In this document: positions 1 to 8,838 of the stretch, piece by piece
How positions within the stretch are numbered: position 1 is the first letter of the stretch
How the letters are laid out: each line of letters starts with the position of its first letter
Source: a bacterium
GTDB taxonomy: Bacteria; Planctomycetota; Planctomycetia; Kolteriales; Kolteriaceae
Direction of reading: 5' to 3'
NCBI GenBank assembly: GCA_019753235.1
Contig: JAIELF010000020.1
Span: forward strand, 1-64,000
DNA: 64,000 nt
Made by a program: the position numbers and the translations under genes
Notes under the pieces: model-generated
Databases searched by the model: none
Seen by the model: the letters and a program-made list of their open reading frames with translations, nothing else
Told to the model about the DNA's origin: nothing

Positions 1-2
1 CG

Positions 3-131
3 GTCGTCCTACACGAGCTCGGCCACATCGTCGGACTGGATGATGATGATGGTGCCGACGAACATTTGATGTCGAGCACCCTGCCGCTCGGCTTGCGTCG
101 CCTTCCCACACCATCTAGCCAAGCCAGGTAA
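3..131 (+). CDS. C-terminal end of a metzincin-like metalloprotease or surface protein (5' truncated)
   Basis: Only the last 42 codons lie in the window; the frame runs in from the left edge and stops at TAA 129-131. It contains VVLHELGHIVGLDD, the HExxHxxGxxD zinc-binding signature of metzincin peptidases, followed about ten residues later by LMSS, which resembles the Met-turn. Many large planctomycete secreted proteins end with such a module, so this is probably the extreme C-terminus of an exported multidomain protein. The zinc motif is directly visible; substrate and full architecture are unknown because the rest is outside the window. Confidence 0.7.
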   Translation, partial: VVLHELGHIVGLDDDDGADEHLMSSTLPLGLRRLPTPSSQAR

Positions 132-445
132 AACTCCACCTCCTACTGATCTTCACTAAACAAAAGCCGCCCGCTGAGGACGCCCATGGTGAGGTTTGTT
201 CGGACCCAGAAGAATGGGTGCTCGGGGTTTCGCGGACAGTCTGAAACCTTATCTTGAGGGTGTCAGGAGACTGTCCGATGGGCACGAAGAAGATGGATAC
301 GGCGGCTGAAGTTCGTGGATGTCGGTTACACGGTATGTTAGTCTCGGATCGGAATCAAGTTCTGGCTAATTTGACAGTTGCATTTTGGTCCTGAGCCCAC
401 GTTTTGTCGATGGAAGGGATACGTTCGAGCGATAGTTTGAGTAGC
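132..445. other. Non-coding stretch with an inverted repeat, possible mobile-element end
   Basis: No convincing gene. It contains perfect 10-bp inverted arms, CGGACAGTCT at 233-242 and AGACTGTCCG at 268-277, around a 25-bp loop. They are followed at once by an ATG at 280 opening a 37-codon frame (MGTKKMDTAAE...) that ends at 393. The layout, an inverted repeat directly before a short start-like frame, suggests the leftover end of an insertion element, but I cannot name a family. Confidence 0.35.
233..277. repeat. Inverted repeat, 10-bp perfect arms
   Basis: CGGACAGTCT (233-242) is the exact reverse complement of AGACTGTCCG (268-277). There is no T-run after it, so an intrinsic terminator is unlikely. 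It could be a terminal-repeat relic or a regulatory hairpin ahead of a degenerate frame. Confidence 0.5.
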
Positions 446-1816
446 CTACAGCGTTTTGAGGTACTCGATGACCGCGGCCTTCTCTTCTTCGGAGAGGGCA
501 TCGGGGAACGTGTGTCCTCCTGACGTTTTACCGAAGAGGCGGGTATCGAAGTACTCGCGTCGCTGGGAAGCACGCTTGGCTGACGATGGGACTTCTGTGA
601 GCTCTTCCACTTCGATGCCGACACGCTTCTGGTCGTAGCCATCTTCGGTTCGCTTCCAAACGATCGGGCGCTTGTCGGAATGAAAGAGATGCCAAAGCGT
701 CGGCACCGAGCCATTGTGTAAGTACGGAGCGGTCGCCCAGATACCGTCGAGCGGCTGTGCCACATAGCCAACCGGGTCGGCCACAACGGGCTTCTTGCCG
801 TACTCGCCGAACCAACTCTGCTGATGCCAGGTTCGCATGGGCGGAGTCAGTGAATCAAGCCGGGCGCGATCGGTGGCAATGTCGTCAATTGGAATAACCT
901 TTGCGGGCCAAGTCCCTTCTTTGCCGTAGGTTCCATGGCATTCGGAACAATTCTGTCGAAAGAGGGTTTCTCCCCGTGCGGCTAAGGAATGGTCGATGGG
1001 GAAGGGATATTTGGGAGGCTCGACGGACTCGATGAATGCTTCCACTTGACGGAAGTCTTTCTCGGTGTCGTAGAAGAACTGTGCGCTATTCTCGGGCGTC
1101 ATCATGAACTGCATCAGCGCTCGATGCCCCTTCCCGGCGAAGCCGTCGGCATAGAGAAAATTCTTCCGCTTATAGTGCCACCAGGGAGGGGCGTCATGGT
1201 CGTTATGCACCATCTTTGGAACGGGTTTGTTTGTGACATAGTTCAGGTCGAGATCGCGAAACGCTGCCAACAGCACACCGAAGATGATGGCGTTGGTCGT
1301 GCCGCGCGAGCCTCCCAGCGGAACAACAACCGTCCCCGCTTCGGTTCGGCTCATGCTTCGGCCAAGGAGTTGCTTGGTGCGATGCGTGTCATGGGCCATC
1401 GTCATCAAGGCAATGTGCGTGTTGGGTAATCCAGGGATTACATTGCCAGCAACTTTTCCGCCGTGACAGAGAAAGCAATTGTCCGACCACTGTCCATCCT
1501 TGACACCAAACTGGAGTGGCGGACCTCCCTCGCGACCAGGAGCCTCTTGCAACCCGTACCGCGACAACGTCATCACTCGCCGAGTGCTGGCGTCGGCCTT
1601 TTCCGCCGTCGTCCGGTCAGGCTCTTCCCAGACGCGCCAGAGGTTGTCAAAAATCTCCTGGTCCATGGTCGGCGTCGTGTAATGACGCGACATCAGCAAC
1701 TCATAACCCTTCTCAGGCGAACGGGCGACATCGTCGTCGGCCGGCGTTGCCCCCCGCAGACAGGGATTCAAACAGAGGAGGATCGCCACGCCAGCGAAGC
1801 GGAAAACGGTCTGCAT
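446..1816 (-). CDS. Secreted dihaem cytochrome c, RoxA/di-haem peroxidase-like
   Basis: A 456-residue exported protein. The ATG at 1816 is preferred over the longer frame because it opens a clear signal peptide (MQTVFRFAGVAILLCLN) and has GGAG about ten bases upstream. There are two CxxCH haem-attachment motifs, C114-F-L-C117-H118 and C290-S-E-C293-H294. The C-terminal stretch has APYLHNGSVPTLWHLF, typical of the second haem domain of di-haem peroxidases and RoxA-like rubber oxygenases. It should sit in the periplasm and carry electrons or perform a peroxidase or oxygenase reaction; the substrate is unknown. Downstream, towards the left edge, is only mobile-element debris and upstream is an IS3 stub, so it appears to be transcribed alone. 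Confidence 0.75.
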   Translation of the reverse strand: MQTVFRFAGVAILLCLNPCLRGATPADDDVARSPEKGYELLMSRHYTTPTMDQEIFDNLWRVWEEPDRTTAEKADASTRRVMTLSRYGLQEAPGREGGPPLQFGVKDGQWSDNCFLCHGGKVAGNVIPGLPNTHIALMTMAHDTHRTKQLLGRSMSRTEAGTVVVPLGGSRGTTNAIIFGVLLAAFRDLDLNYVTNKPVPKMVHNDHDAPPWWHYKRKNFLYADGFAGKGHRALMQFMMTPENSAQFFYDTEKDFRQVEAFIESVEPPKYPFPIDHSLAARGETLFRQNCSECHGTYGKEGTWPAKVIPIDDIATDRARLDSLTPPMRTWHQQSWFGEYGKKPVVADPVGYVAQPLDGIWATAPYLHNGSVPTLWHLFHSDKRPIVWKRTEDGYDQKRVGIEVEELTEVPSSAKRASQRREYFDTRLFGKTSGGHTFPDALSEEEKAAVIEYLKTL

Positions 1817-2047
1817 CCTGATCGGCTCCAAGGAGATAGACACGCGCCAGCAGGGGCTCTGCCCTTTCGCTGGCCGAGAAATGATCCTCCTATTATGGTC
1901 GATCCGCCCCCAAATAGGGACAGAAATGTCCACCCGGCCGGCCTCTTTTCTGACAACCTTCCAATGGGGGCTTTCCTTGTATCGGCTCTTAAGGATTGGA
2001 TCCACTCCCCTCGCAAAGCGGATTCTAACCCATCCATCAGCCCTGTT

Positions 2048-2260
2048 TCAGGGGTACAGGTCAAATTCTTTAATACGCTTGGCTTCCTCGGACTTCATTC
2101 CGCCGAACTGCTTTCGCCAGCGATCCAGCGTCGACTCGCTCACTTCGAGTGCCTGCAACACCGCCGCCAGATCCTTGCCGGCGTTCAACATCGCATCCGC
2201 ATCCCGAAGCTTCTTCACGATCTGCTTAGGGTTGTGACGGATCCATCGCCTCTGTCCCAT
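2048..2260 (-). pseudogene. Truncated IS3-family transposase OrfA
   Basis: A 70-codon frame starting at ATG 2260 with GGAG seven to eight bases upstream. The sequence reads NPKQIVKKLRDADAML, then a helix-turn-helix with LEVSESTLDRWRKQFGGMK, the typical N-terminal half of IS3/IS911 OrfA DNA-binding subunits. It stops after KRIKEF where a complete OrfA would continue into its leucine zipper; no OrfB follows. This is therefore the stub of a decayed IS3 element. Confidence 0.8.
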
Positions 2261-2719
2261 CGAAAGTCTCCTCGCCCGAAATGGGCTCAAGACCTTCATA
2301 ACATCTGGTTCAGCTTTTCAAGGGCAGACCAGAAGCACTGTTGGTTCGCAGCCTACCGACAATACGATTCGAGAGTGTAAATCAAAACGACAGCGGGGGA
2401 CGAGATCAGTAAGCCTGCGATGCGTTCCATTTTGGGGTATCTTGATCGCAAGAATGTGGGTGCCCTGAATTCTTTCGAACACCCACGGCGTCAGCGGTAC
2501 GTTCGCAATCAAAAATGGACGCGACTCAGTCGGTCACAAGTCACGCAATCCGGTCGACAACGGCCTTAGACCGAGCCCGGCGGTAGGCGGAAAACAATTG
2601 AATGCGCGACGACGGGCCGGTACGCTCGTGCCAACGGCGGTTCAATGGAGCCATCTGGGAAATCTCGGCTTGAACCTGTAGGCAGTAACTCTTCGTGGCG
2701 ATGATGGAGAATCCGATTC
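2261..2719. other. Gene-free stretch containing repeat copy A
   Basis: Between the IS3 stub and the arylsulfatase no protein-coding frame looks real. The one feature recognised is the diverged repeat at 2458-2602. The immediate upstream region of the sulfatase (about 2620-2719) presumably holds its promoter, but no convincing -35/-10 pair stands out. Confidence 0.5.
2458..2602. repeat. Diverged ~145-bp repeat, copy A
   Basis: Shares a series of blocks in the same order and spacing with 8588-8733: GGGTGCCC...TTCGAACACCC, then AATCC(A/G)GTCGA(A/C)AACGGC, then a CCGA.CCCG.CGGT.G block and GGAAAACA. The first block can itself fold (GGGTG/CACCC). Both copies lie in gene-free ground beside IS3 stubs, so a decayed mobile or integrated element is likely. 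Confidence 0.55.
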
Positions 2720-5245
2720 ATGGATCGTCTGAAGGTCCGGTCCCTGCTCATTAACGTGACAATGACGCTTGCCATCTCGGCTTGCTTTCAGATGCAGACC
2801 GCCGACGCCGCGGATCTCGTCAACAGCTCAGGGGCCGCCAACGGCACCACGAGTATAGATGGAAAGCAGCTCCCTCCGCCCATCTCGAAATTCGGTGGTG
2901 TCATCAAAGAAAACGCGATGCAATCGAAAGCATGGTGGCCGCCACGCGTCGTTCCTCCCAAGGGGGCTCCCAATGTCCTGCTCATTATGACCGACGATTC
3001 AGGATACGGTGTGCCCAACACTTTTGGCGGCGTTATCCCAACACCCGCGCTCGATCGTATCGCTAAGAATGGACTGCGATACACGCAGTTTCATTCAACG
3101 GCCCTTTGCTCGCCGACCCGTGCTGCTCTGCTCACCGGTCGCAATCATCACTCGGCCGGCTTCGGTGTCATCTCCGAACAGTCCACTGGTTTTCCTGGCT
3201 ACAACAGCATCATCGGAAAAGACAAAGCAACCATTGGCCGGATCCTCCGAGATCATGGATACGCCACTTCATGGTTCGGCAAAAACCACAATACCCCCGC
3301 CTTCGCGGCTAGCCAGGTGGGACCGTTTGATCAATGGCCCATTGGCATGGGTTTTGATTACTTCTTCGGCTTCGTCGGCGGTGACGCAAACCAATGGCAG
3401 CCCAACCTCTTTCGCAATACCACGCAAATCTTCCCCTTTGAGGGGAAATCTGGTTGGAATCTCACCACGGCCATGGCTGATGAAGCCATCGACTATGTTA
3501 ACCAAATCAATCAGATCGACCCGGAGAAGCCTTTCTTCATCCACTACACCCCCGGTGGAACTCACGCCCCGCACCATCCCACCAAGGAATGGATCGACAA
3601 GATTCATGACATGCACCTGTTCGACGGAGGATGGAATAAACTGCGCGAGACGATCTTCGAGAACCAAAAACGCCTAGGCGTTGTACCGGCCGATGCAACG
3701 CTCACTCCTTGGCCCAAAGACATCCTGAAAGACTGGGACCAATGCACCCAGGCCGAGAAGAAGCTTTTCATTCGACAAGTGGAGGTCTTCGCCGCCTACG
3801 CTGCTTACACCGACCACGAAATCGGCCGGGTCATTCAAGCGGTTGAGGACATGGGCAAACTAGACAACACGCTCATTGTCTACATCAACGGCGACAACGG
3901 CACAAGTGCCGAGGGAACACTTAATGGAACGCCCAACGAAGTCGCTTACTTTAATGGATTCATGGTTCCGGTCGAATTGCAATTGCTTAAGTACTACGAA
4001 AACTGGGGATCAGAAAAAACGTACAACCACATGGTGGTGAACTGGGCATGGGCATTCGATACCCCCTTCTCTTGGACCAAACAAATCGCTTCGCACCTGG
4101 GGGGTGTCCGGCAAGGTATGTGCGTTTCGTGGCCGAACAGAATTAAGGATGTCGGTGGCATCCGACACCAATTTCATCACGTCATTGATGTCGCTCCCAC
4201 CATTCTAGAGGTTGTCGGCATCCGCGAACCGCAGCAGGTAGACGGCATCGCGCAGTCACCCATGGAAGGAGTCAGTTTCGCCTACACCTTCGATCAAAAG
4301 AACGCCCGTGCTCCATCCACCCATCGAACTCAATACTTCGAAATGATGGGCGACCACGCTCTCTATGACGACGGCTGGCTCTTAAGCACGAAAGTCAAAC
4401 GCTCTCCGTGGGAAGCCTTCGGACCAGCGAATCCTGACCCGATCAACAACGTCACTTGGGAACTGTACGACTTGAACAATGATTTCACTCAGTCCAACGA
4501 TATCGCGGCGAAACATCCCGATAAAGTCCAGGAGATGAAAGATCGTTTTCTTGAAGAGGCCAAAAGGTATCAAGTTCTACCGCTCGATGCCTCTGTCGCT
4601 GCCCGCATTGCCGCCCCACGTCCAAACATCACCGCGGGCCGAAGCGAATTCAATTACACTCACCCCATGACCGGACTCCCACAAGGAGATTCGCCCCGCT
4701 TGCTGAACGCCTCCTACACGATCACCGCCGACATTGAGGTCCCCTCCGAAGGTGCTGAAGGAATGATCCTCACGTCGGGCGGCAGATTCGCTGGTTATGG
4801 TTTCTATCTGCTGAAGGGAAAACCGGTTTTTCTTTGGAACTTGCTTGATCTCAACCGCATTCGCTGGGAGGGAAAAGAAGCGTTGTCACCCGGCAAGCAT
4901 CTCATCGAGTTCGATTTCAAGTACGACGGCCTGGGACCTGAAACGCTCGCCTTCAACAACTTCAGCGGACTCGGTCAAGGCGGCACCGGCACCTTGAAAG
5001 TGGATGGCCAGGTCGTTGCCCATCACAAAATGACACACACCCTCCCGATGATTCTGCAATGGGACGAAAGCTTCGATATCGGCTCTGACACACTCACAGG
5101 TGTCGATGATGCCGACTATCAGCCTCCTTTCCGGTTGACCGCCAAGCTCCGGAAACTCACCATTAAAATCGATCGGCCGCATCTGTCCGCCGACGACATC
5201 AAAAAACTTGAAGCGGCCCAGCGAAACAATCGCGTTTCCGAGTAG
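2720..5245 (+). CDS. Large secreted arylsulfatase
   Basis: An 841-residue sulfatase of the alkaline-phosphatase superfamily that should hydrolyse sulfate esters outside the cytoplasm. The N-terminus has a hydrophobic export signal (MDRLKVRSLLINVTMTLAIS). Metal-binding aspartates are in LIMTDDSGYG (D92/D93). The sulfatase signature is C130-S-P-T-R, in which Cys130 would become formylglycine, then AALLTGRN. A second metal site is in NGDNG (D392/N393). Residues ~640-835 form an extra beta-rich C-terminal domain common to this long subgroup. Maturation would need a formylglycine-generating enzyme, and one is encoded at 31700-32776. GGAG lies about 12 bases before the start. No neighbour is close enough to suggest an operon; the natural substrate cannot be read from sequence. 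Confidence 0.92.
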   Translation: MDRLKVRSLLINVTMTLAISACFQMQTADAADLVNSSGAANGTTSIDGKQLPPPISKFGGVIKENAMQSKAWWPPRVVPPKGAPNVLLIMTDDSGYGVPNTFGGVIPTPALDRIAKNGLRYTQFHSTALCSPTRAALLTGRNHHSAGFGVISEQSTGFPGYNSIIGKDKATIGRILRDHGYATSWFGKNHNTPAFAASQVGPFDQWPIGMGFDYFFGFVGGDANQWQPNLFRNTTQIFPFEGKSGWNLTTAMADEAIDYVNQINQIDPEKPFFIHYTPGGTHAPHHPTKEWIDKIHDMHLFDGGWNKLRETIFENQKRLGVVPADATLTPWPKDILKDWDQCTQAEKKLFIRQVEVFAAYAAYTDHEIGRVIQAVEDMGKLDNTLIVYINGDNGTSAEGTLNGTPNEVAYFNGFMVPVELQLLKYYENWGSEKTYNHMVVNWAWAFDTPFSWTKQIASHLGGVRQGMCVSWPNRIKDVGGIRHQFHHVIDVAPTILEVVGIREPQQVDGIAQSPMEGVSFAYTFDQKNARAPSTHRTQYFEMMGDHALYDDGWLLSTKVKRSPWEAFGPANPDPINNVTWELYDLNNDFTQSNDIAAKHPDKVQEMKDRFLEEAKRYQVLPLDASVAARIAAPRPNITAGRSEFNYTHPMTGLPQGDSPRLLNASYTITADIEVPSEGAEGMILTSGGRFAGYGFYLLKGKPVFLWNLLDLNRIRWEGKEALSPGKHLIEFDFKYDGLGPETLAFNNFSGLGQGGTGTLKVDGQVVAHHKMTHTLPMILQWDESFDIGSDTLTGVDDADYQPPFRLTAKLRKLTIKIDRPHLSADDIKKLEAAQRNNRVSE

Positions 5246-5718
5246 TCCCCCTCCATGAAGGCTGAAGCAGAGGACAGGCTCCGTTACCAGACCACAACTC
5301 TTAATCAAGGAAAAAGGAACGCGCAATCGCCCGTTTGACCTCGTCCGCATGCGACCAACCATCGAGGAAAAAGATGGATTGATCGTTGTTTATCCGACAC
5401 GCAATAGGTAGATTTAGGACCGACCCTCTCGCATCGTCAGCAGCAACGCCATCGACCCTGTTGCTCGGTCGACGACCCCACATCGAGAGGTTGGTCACGT
5501 TCATAAGAACTCCATGATGCTCGGATGGGAGTCGCCGATCATCATGACTCCGACAAACCTGCTTTTATTCTCCATCGAACCGATGGAAAGGCATGGCAGG
5601 CCGTCTCGGTGTGAAAACAGCGTGCTCATGGGGAGAACCCTTCGGCAAGGGTTCGTTGAGGTTATTCGTGCATCGAACTATCTTTTCACTTGCTCGGCAT
5701 CTCGGAGGTTTCTTCTTC
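5246..5718. other. Gene-free stretch
   Basis: I see no recognisable gene. A 67-codon minus-strand frame at 5301-5504 (with VLNLPIACRINNDQSIFFLDG) reads somewhat like protein, but has no family I recognise and no clear ribosome site. The last bases before 5719 carry the GGAGG ribosome site of the next gene. Confidence 0.4.
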
Positions 5719-6687
5719 ATGTCGATCGTCAATAGATCTTCCTTAGGCTTTCTCATCGCCATGCTCGTCACGGCATTTGCTCCGAATGCCCCGTTGGTCG
5801 CCGAGCCTGCCCAAGGAAACCCCTCTTCCTCCACGGCCCGTTCCGCGCCCGTCGAGAATCCCCGCGCGAAGGATCTCGCCGCCATTAGGCAGTCGATGGA
5901 GTCTTTTCGAAAAGCCTTTGAGAGTCGAGACGCCAAGACGCTCGTTAATCATTGGACGGCCGAGGGCGAATATCACAAAGAGCAAGGCGTCACCGTGCGG
6001 GGAAAAGACGAGTTGACCAAAGGCTTCGCGGCTTTCTTTGCGAAAACCCCTGAGATCCGTGCGGAGATCAAACCAAGCTTCACCCGGTTTCTATCCCGCG
6101 ACACAGCGATCGAAGAGGGAATCGTTACCATTCGCTCCGTTTCAGCAGCGTCAGTGACGACGGCCAAGTACAACGTTCTTCTCGCGAGGGAAGATGGCAA
6201 GTGGCTCATCGCCGAGATGGAAGAGTCACCTGCCGATCATCTGCCGTCGATCGACGACCTTCGTTGGCTTGTGGGCGAATGGAAAACGGCGGATGGCAGT
6301 GACGCCGAGGTCCATAGCATTTACTCCATCGCCAGAAATAACAACTTCATCCATGCTCAATTCAGCATCAAGGAGAAGGCCCTCACGCTCCGCGGAGACC
6401 AGATCATCGGTGTAGACCCAGCATCAGGCGACCTGCACAGCTGGACCTTCGAAGCTGACGGCGGCATCGGCGAGGCTGACTGGCTTCGCGACGGCGATCA
6501 TTGGGTCCTTGATGTCGTTGGAACCCTCGCTGACGGCCGAACTCTCACCGAAACAAACATCCTTCGTCGAATTGACGACCACAACTTCACTTGGCAATCG
6601 ATCAATCGCTTGATGGACGATCAGGAGTTGCCCGACCTGCCACCGGTCAAGGTCACTCGAATCAAGCCCGCCAAGTCGAGCCCATAA
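5719..6687 (+). CDS. Exported SnoaL-like/SgcJ-EcaC family protein with second beta domain
   Basis: A 322-residue protein. The ATG at 5719 is chosen over an upstream in-frame start because it has GGAGG ten bases ahead and opens a signal peptide (MSIVNRSSLGFLIAMLVTAF). Residues ~50-170 are an NTF2-fold SnoaL-like domain (LAAIRQSMESFRKAFESRD..., LVNHWTAEGEYH) of the SgcJ/EcaC type often labelled 'oxidoreductase' without proof. Residues ~175-315 (LRWLVGEWKTADG...) look like a second beta-barrel or lipocalin-like domain. Two-domain proteins of this type are common and exported in planctomycetes. It lies 40 bp before the repeat surface protein and is likely co-transcribed with it. No enzymatic role can be assigned. 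Confidence 0.7.
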   Translation: MSIVNRSSLGFLIAMLVTAFAPNAPLVAEPAQGNPSSSTARSAPVENPRAKDLAAIRQSMESFRKAFESRDAKTLVNHWTAEGEYHKEQGVTVRGKDELTKGFAAFFAKTPEIRAEIKPSFTRFLSRDTAIEEGIVTIRSVSAASVTTAKYNVLLAREDGKWLIAEMEESPADHLPSIDDLRWLVGEWKTADGSDAEVHSIYSIARNNNFIHAQFSIKEKALTLRGDQIIGVDPASGDLHSWTFEADGGIGEADWLRDGDHWVLDVVGTLADGRTLTETNILRRIDDHNFTWQSINRLMDDQELPDLPPVKVTRIKPAKSSP

Positions 6688-6727
6688 AACAATCAGTCGG
6701 AAAAGAATCATCACGGAGTTCGGCAAC

Positions 6728-7987
6728 ATGCAACGGAAAATTCTCACCGCCTTGACGATCGCCTTCATGTTCATCATCGGGGTGGCCCCCGTTCTCGCGC
6801 AGCGCGGTGGACGTGGCGGCGGTGCTTCGCGCGGAGGTAGTTTCGGTGGCGCCTCGCGAGGAGGAGGAGGAGGAGCCTACGGAGGAGCGTCCCGAGGAGG
6901 AAGTGGAGGTTTCGGCGGCGGAATCTCTTCGGGTTCACGCCCGTCCCCAGGGGCCGGTTCGGAGCGAGGCATGGGTTCCTCGTCACCTTTCGGGCAAGGT
7001 GGTGGCGGAAATCGAGCCGGCGGCGGCGCCGGCGGTCCGGATAGCGGCGTTGGCTATCGACCGGGCGCAGGTGCGGGTCGTCCAGGCGCCGGTGGTCCTG
7101 ATAGCGGCGTTGGCTATCGACCGGGCGCAGGTGCGGGTCGTCCAGGCGCCGGTGGTCCTGATAGCGGCGTCGGCTATCGACCAGGCGCGGGTGCTGGTCG
7201 TGCAGGAGTCGGCGGTCCGGACAGCGGCATCGGCTATCGACCCGGCGCGGGTGCCGGTGCACCCGGAGTTCCAAGAGCCTACGGCTCTGAATTCTTGCCA
7301 GGAACTCACTACTATTCCGGGGGAGAGTTAGCCGATCAGGGCGCCGCTTTCCGAGCTGCCGCTACGACCTATCCACGCTATGATGCCGCTCGATGGGCTG
7401 CCTATCCGGGAGCGTGGCCCGCACGAAACATCACGGCGAGTTCGCTCTACGTGAATCCAGGCTATGCCGCCACCGCAGCGATGCTTGGAATCGCGGCGAC
7501 ACCAGTCGCCTACGATTACGGTGGCAACATCGTTACGCAACCGACGAACGTCTACATCAACGGTGACTCGGTGGGAACGCCTCAAGAGTACACCCAACAG
7601 GTAAGCCAAGTAGCCAGCGCCGGCTCGTCCGAGCCCGATCCGAACGCCCAGTGGTTACCTCTCGGTGTCTTCGCCGCCGTGACCAGTGGCCAGACGACTT
7701 CGGATGATGTCTTCCAACTCTCCGCCAATCCGGATGGCGTCATTCGTGGTAACTACGACAACAAGCAGACTAACGAAGTCCTCCCGATTACGGGCTCCAT
7801 CGACAAGAAGACGCAACGTGCCGCTTGGACCATCGGCAGCGACAAGATGCCCGTCTATGAAGCAGGCATCGCAAACCTCACCAAAGACGAAGCTCCCATG
7901 CTCGTTCACACAGGCGATGGAAACTCGAACCAGATGTTTCTAATCCGCCTCCACGAACCCGACAACGGAGCCCAACCCAACCCCTAG
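6728..7987 (+). CDS. Mu-protocadherin-type glycine-rich cell-surface protein
   Basis: A 419-residue exported protein, with signal peptide MQRKILTALTIAFMFIIGVAPVLA. Residues ~25-100 are Gly/Arg/Ser-rich low complexity (RGGRGGGASRGG). Residues ~101-178 contain four copies of a 20-residue unit of the form GPDSGVGYRPGAGAGRPGAG. A Tyr/Ala-rich middle and a conserved C-terminal domain follow (PNAQWLPLGVFAAVTSG ... MFLIRLHEPD). In planctomycetes this layout is routinely annotated 'mu-protocadherin, cell-surface protein'. It probably coats the cell or binds a surface ligand; no enzyme motif is visible. It is the second gene of a probable pair with the SnoaL-like gene. Confidence 0.75.
   Translation: MQRKILTALTIAFMFIIGVAPVLAQRGGRGGGASRGGSFGGASRGGGGGAYGGASRGGSGGFGGGISSGSRPSPGAGSERGMGSSSPFGQGGGGNRAGGGAGGPDSGVGYRPGAGAGRPGAGGPDSGVGYRPGAGAGRPGAGGPDSGVGYRPGAGAGRAGVGGPDSGIGYRPGAGAGAPGVPRAYGSEFLPGTHYYSGGELADQGAAFRAAATTYPRYDAARWAAYPGAWPARNITASSLYVNPGYAATAAMLGIAATPVAYDYGGNIVTQPTNVYINGDSVGTPQEYTQQVSQVASAGSSEPDPNAQWLPLGVFAAVTSGQTTSDDVFQLSANPDGVIRGNYDNKQTNEVLPITGSIDKKTQRAAWTIGSDKMPVYEAGIANLTKDEAPMLVHTGDGNSNQMFLIRLHEPDNGAQPNP
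7021..7260 (+). repeat. Tandem 60-bp coding repeat, four units
   Basis: Four in-frame 60-bp units encode GPDSGxGYRPGAGAGRxGxG. Units 1 to 3 are nearly identical at the DNA level, with unit 4 the most diverged (AGVGGPDSGIGYRPGAGAGA). This points to recent expansion by slippage or unequal exchange inside the surface-protein gene. Confidence 0.9.
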
Positions 7988-8011
7988 CCATAGATAAAGA
8001 GCGGGGAGATC

Positions 8012-8071
8012 TGCTTTTGCCTGACGAAGAGCAAAAGCGATCTGCTTCTTTGTGTACCCTTTCTTCTTCAT
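8012..8071 (-). pseudogene. N-terminal stub of an IS3-family OrfA
   Basis: An ATG at 8071 with GGGAGG nine bases upstream opens MKKKGYTKKQIAFALRQAKA, the classic first helix of IS3-group OrfA proteins (compare the family pattern MKR.RF.EEQI.F.LRQAEAG). After about 20 residues the similarity ends and the frame drifts into the 3' part of the preceding gene. The sequence differs from the stub at 2048-2260, so two different IS3 elements once inserted here. Confidence 0.65.
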
Positions 8072-8195
8072 GATCTCGGTCCTCCCTTGGGTCTCGTCGG
8101 CCCATTGAAAATTACCAAAATCACTCACCCTCGAAACTGATCAGATTTCACGGTCGCGGTAGGGACCGATCTTGCGGCCGGCCCCCCGCACAGAT

Positions 8196-8223
8196 CCGTA
8201 CGTTCGGCATTCCCGCATACGGC
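8196..8223. other. Hairpin resembling a group II intron segment
   Basis: The sequence CCCCCCGCACAGATCCGTAC followed by an imperfect stem CCGTACGTTCGG / CCCGCATACGGC and CTCCTACCTTGGGT resembles the conserved hairpin found around bacterial group II introns and their reverse-transcriptase genes. No reverse transcriptase is present. The match is from memory of the pattern, not from a search. Confidence 0.3.
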
Positions 8224-8341
8224 TCCTACCTTGGGTGATGGGCGAAGAATCGCACGTTGGGGTGCGGCCGGGTGGCACTGGCGTGTCGCCAGTGTGCAAC
8301 TAGCGATCATCAGGCCTGACGAAGATGCGGCGCCGGCGTCC

Positions 8342-8425
8342 ACACTCTCCTACGGCGATTGGAACCGGTTAGTCAAGGTAACCGCCTCGACAACGGTGGC
8401 CGAGTACGAGTATGATGCCGGAAAC
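8342..8425 (+). pseudogene. Rhs/YD-repeat protein fragment
   Basis: Reading frame TLSYGDWNRLVKVTAS then TVAEYEYDAGN matches the YD-repeat consensus of Rhs proteins (YDAWNRLVKV...TVAEYEYDALGR). Both ends lose similarity quickly and there is no start codon or partner gene, so it is a scrap of a lost polymorphic-toxin-type gene. Confidence 0.65.
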
Positions 8426-8587
8426 ATCCCGACGGGGACGCCGCCAGGGTCGTTCGCCACGCCAGCTACATCTCGTTCCAATTGGCCGAAGTGGTCATGC
8501 CTAGACGGCTGTTCGGGGAAATCTTGAGCAGGATCGAACGACTGCGGGCGCTCGTCGCTCCCGCTCTGTCCTGAGAGTTGACGCATG

Positions 8588-8733
8588 GGGTGCCCATGAG
8601 TTCGTTCGAACACCCGTTGCGGTCGCGTTACGTGCTGAGTGGAAAAAATGAACCGATTCGAGCTGCCGAGGCGAGGAATCCAGTCGAAAACGGCGAAAGA
8701 ACCGATCCCGACGGTGGTTGGAAAACAGTGGAA
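8588..8733. repeat. Diverged ~145-bp repeat, copy B
   Basis: Second copy of the element at 2458-2602, in the same orientation. Shared blocks include GGGTGCCC, TTCGAACACCC, AATCCAGTCGAAAACGGC (GG and C variants in copy A) and GGAAAACA. It ends about 100 bp before the DUF4239 gene. Confidence 0.55.
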
Positions 8734-8838
8734 CGACCGAAAACCAGTTAGTATCGTGTTGCCAGTGGTGGCTTGAGGAAGTCTTCTGGGAAATGTCGGT
8801 CAATACCTCGTTCTGTAGAGTAGGAGCGGGGAGAGAGA

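Larger units (their letters stand above)
7988..8838. other. Gene graveyard between the surface protein and the DUF4239 gene
   Basis: An 851-bp stretch with no intact gene. In order it holds an IS3 orfA stub (minus, 8012-8071), a hairpin resembling group II intron sequence (8196-8223), an Rhs/YD-repeat fragment (8342-8425, plus) and repeat copy B (8588-8733). Several unrelated element types decayed side by side, so this looks like a repeated insertion site or a remnant of a larger lost island. Confidence 0.6.

Noticed and set aside
5301..5504. 67-codon minus-strand frame with some protein-like character
   Set aside because: No recognisable family, no convincing ribosome site and isolated position; kept only as a note in the gene-free entry.
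6774..7274. Arg/His/Asp-rich repeated frames on both strands in the surface-protein gene
   Set aside because: They are the other-frame readings of the glycine-rich tandem repeat and not separate proteins.
8196..8223. Considered as an intrinsic terminator after the surface-protein gene
   Set aside because: It is about 200 bp past the gene, has no T-run, and an IS3 stub lies between.
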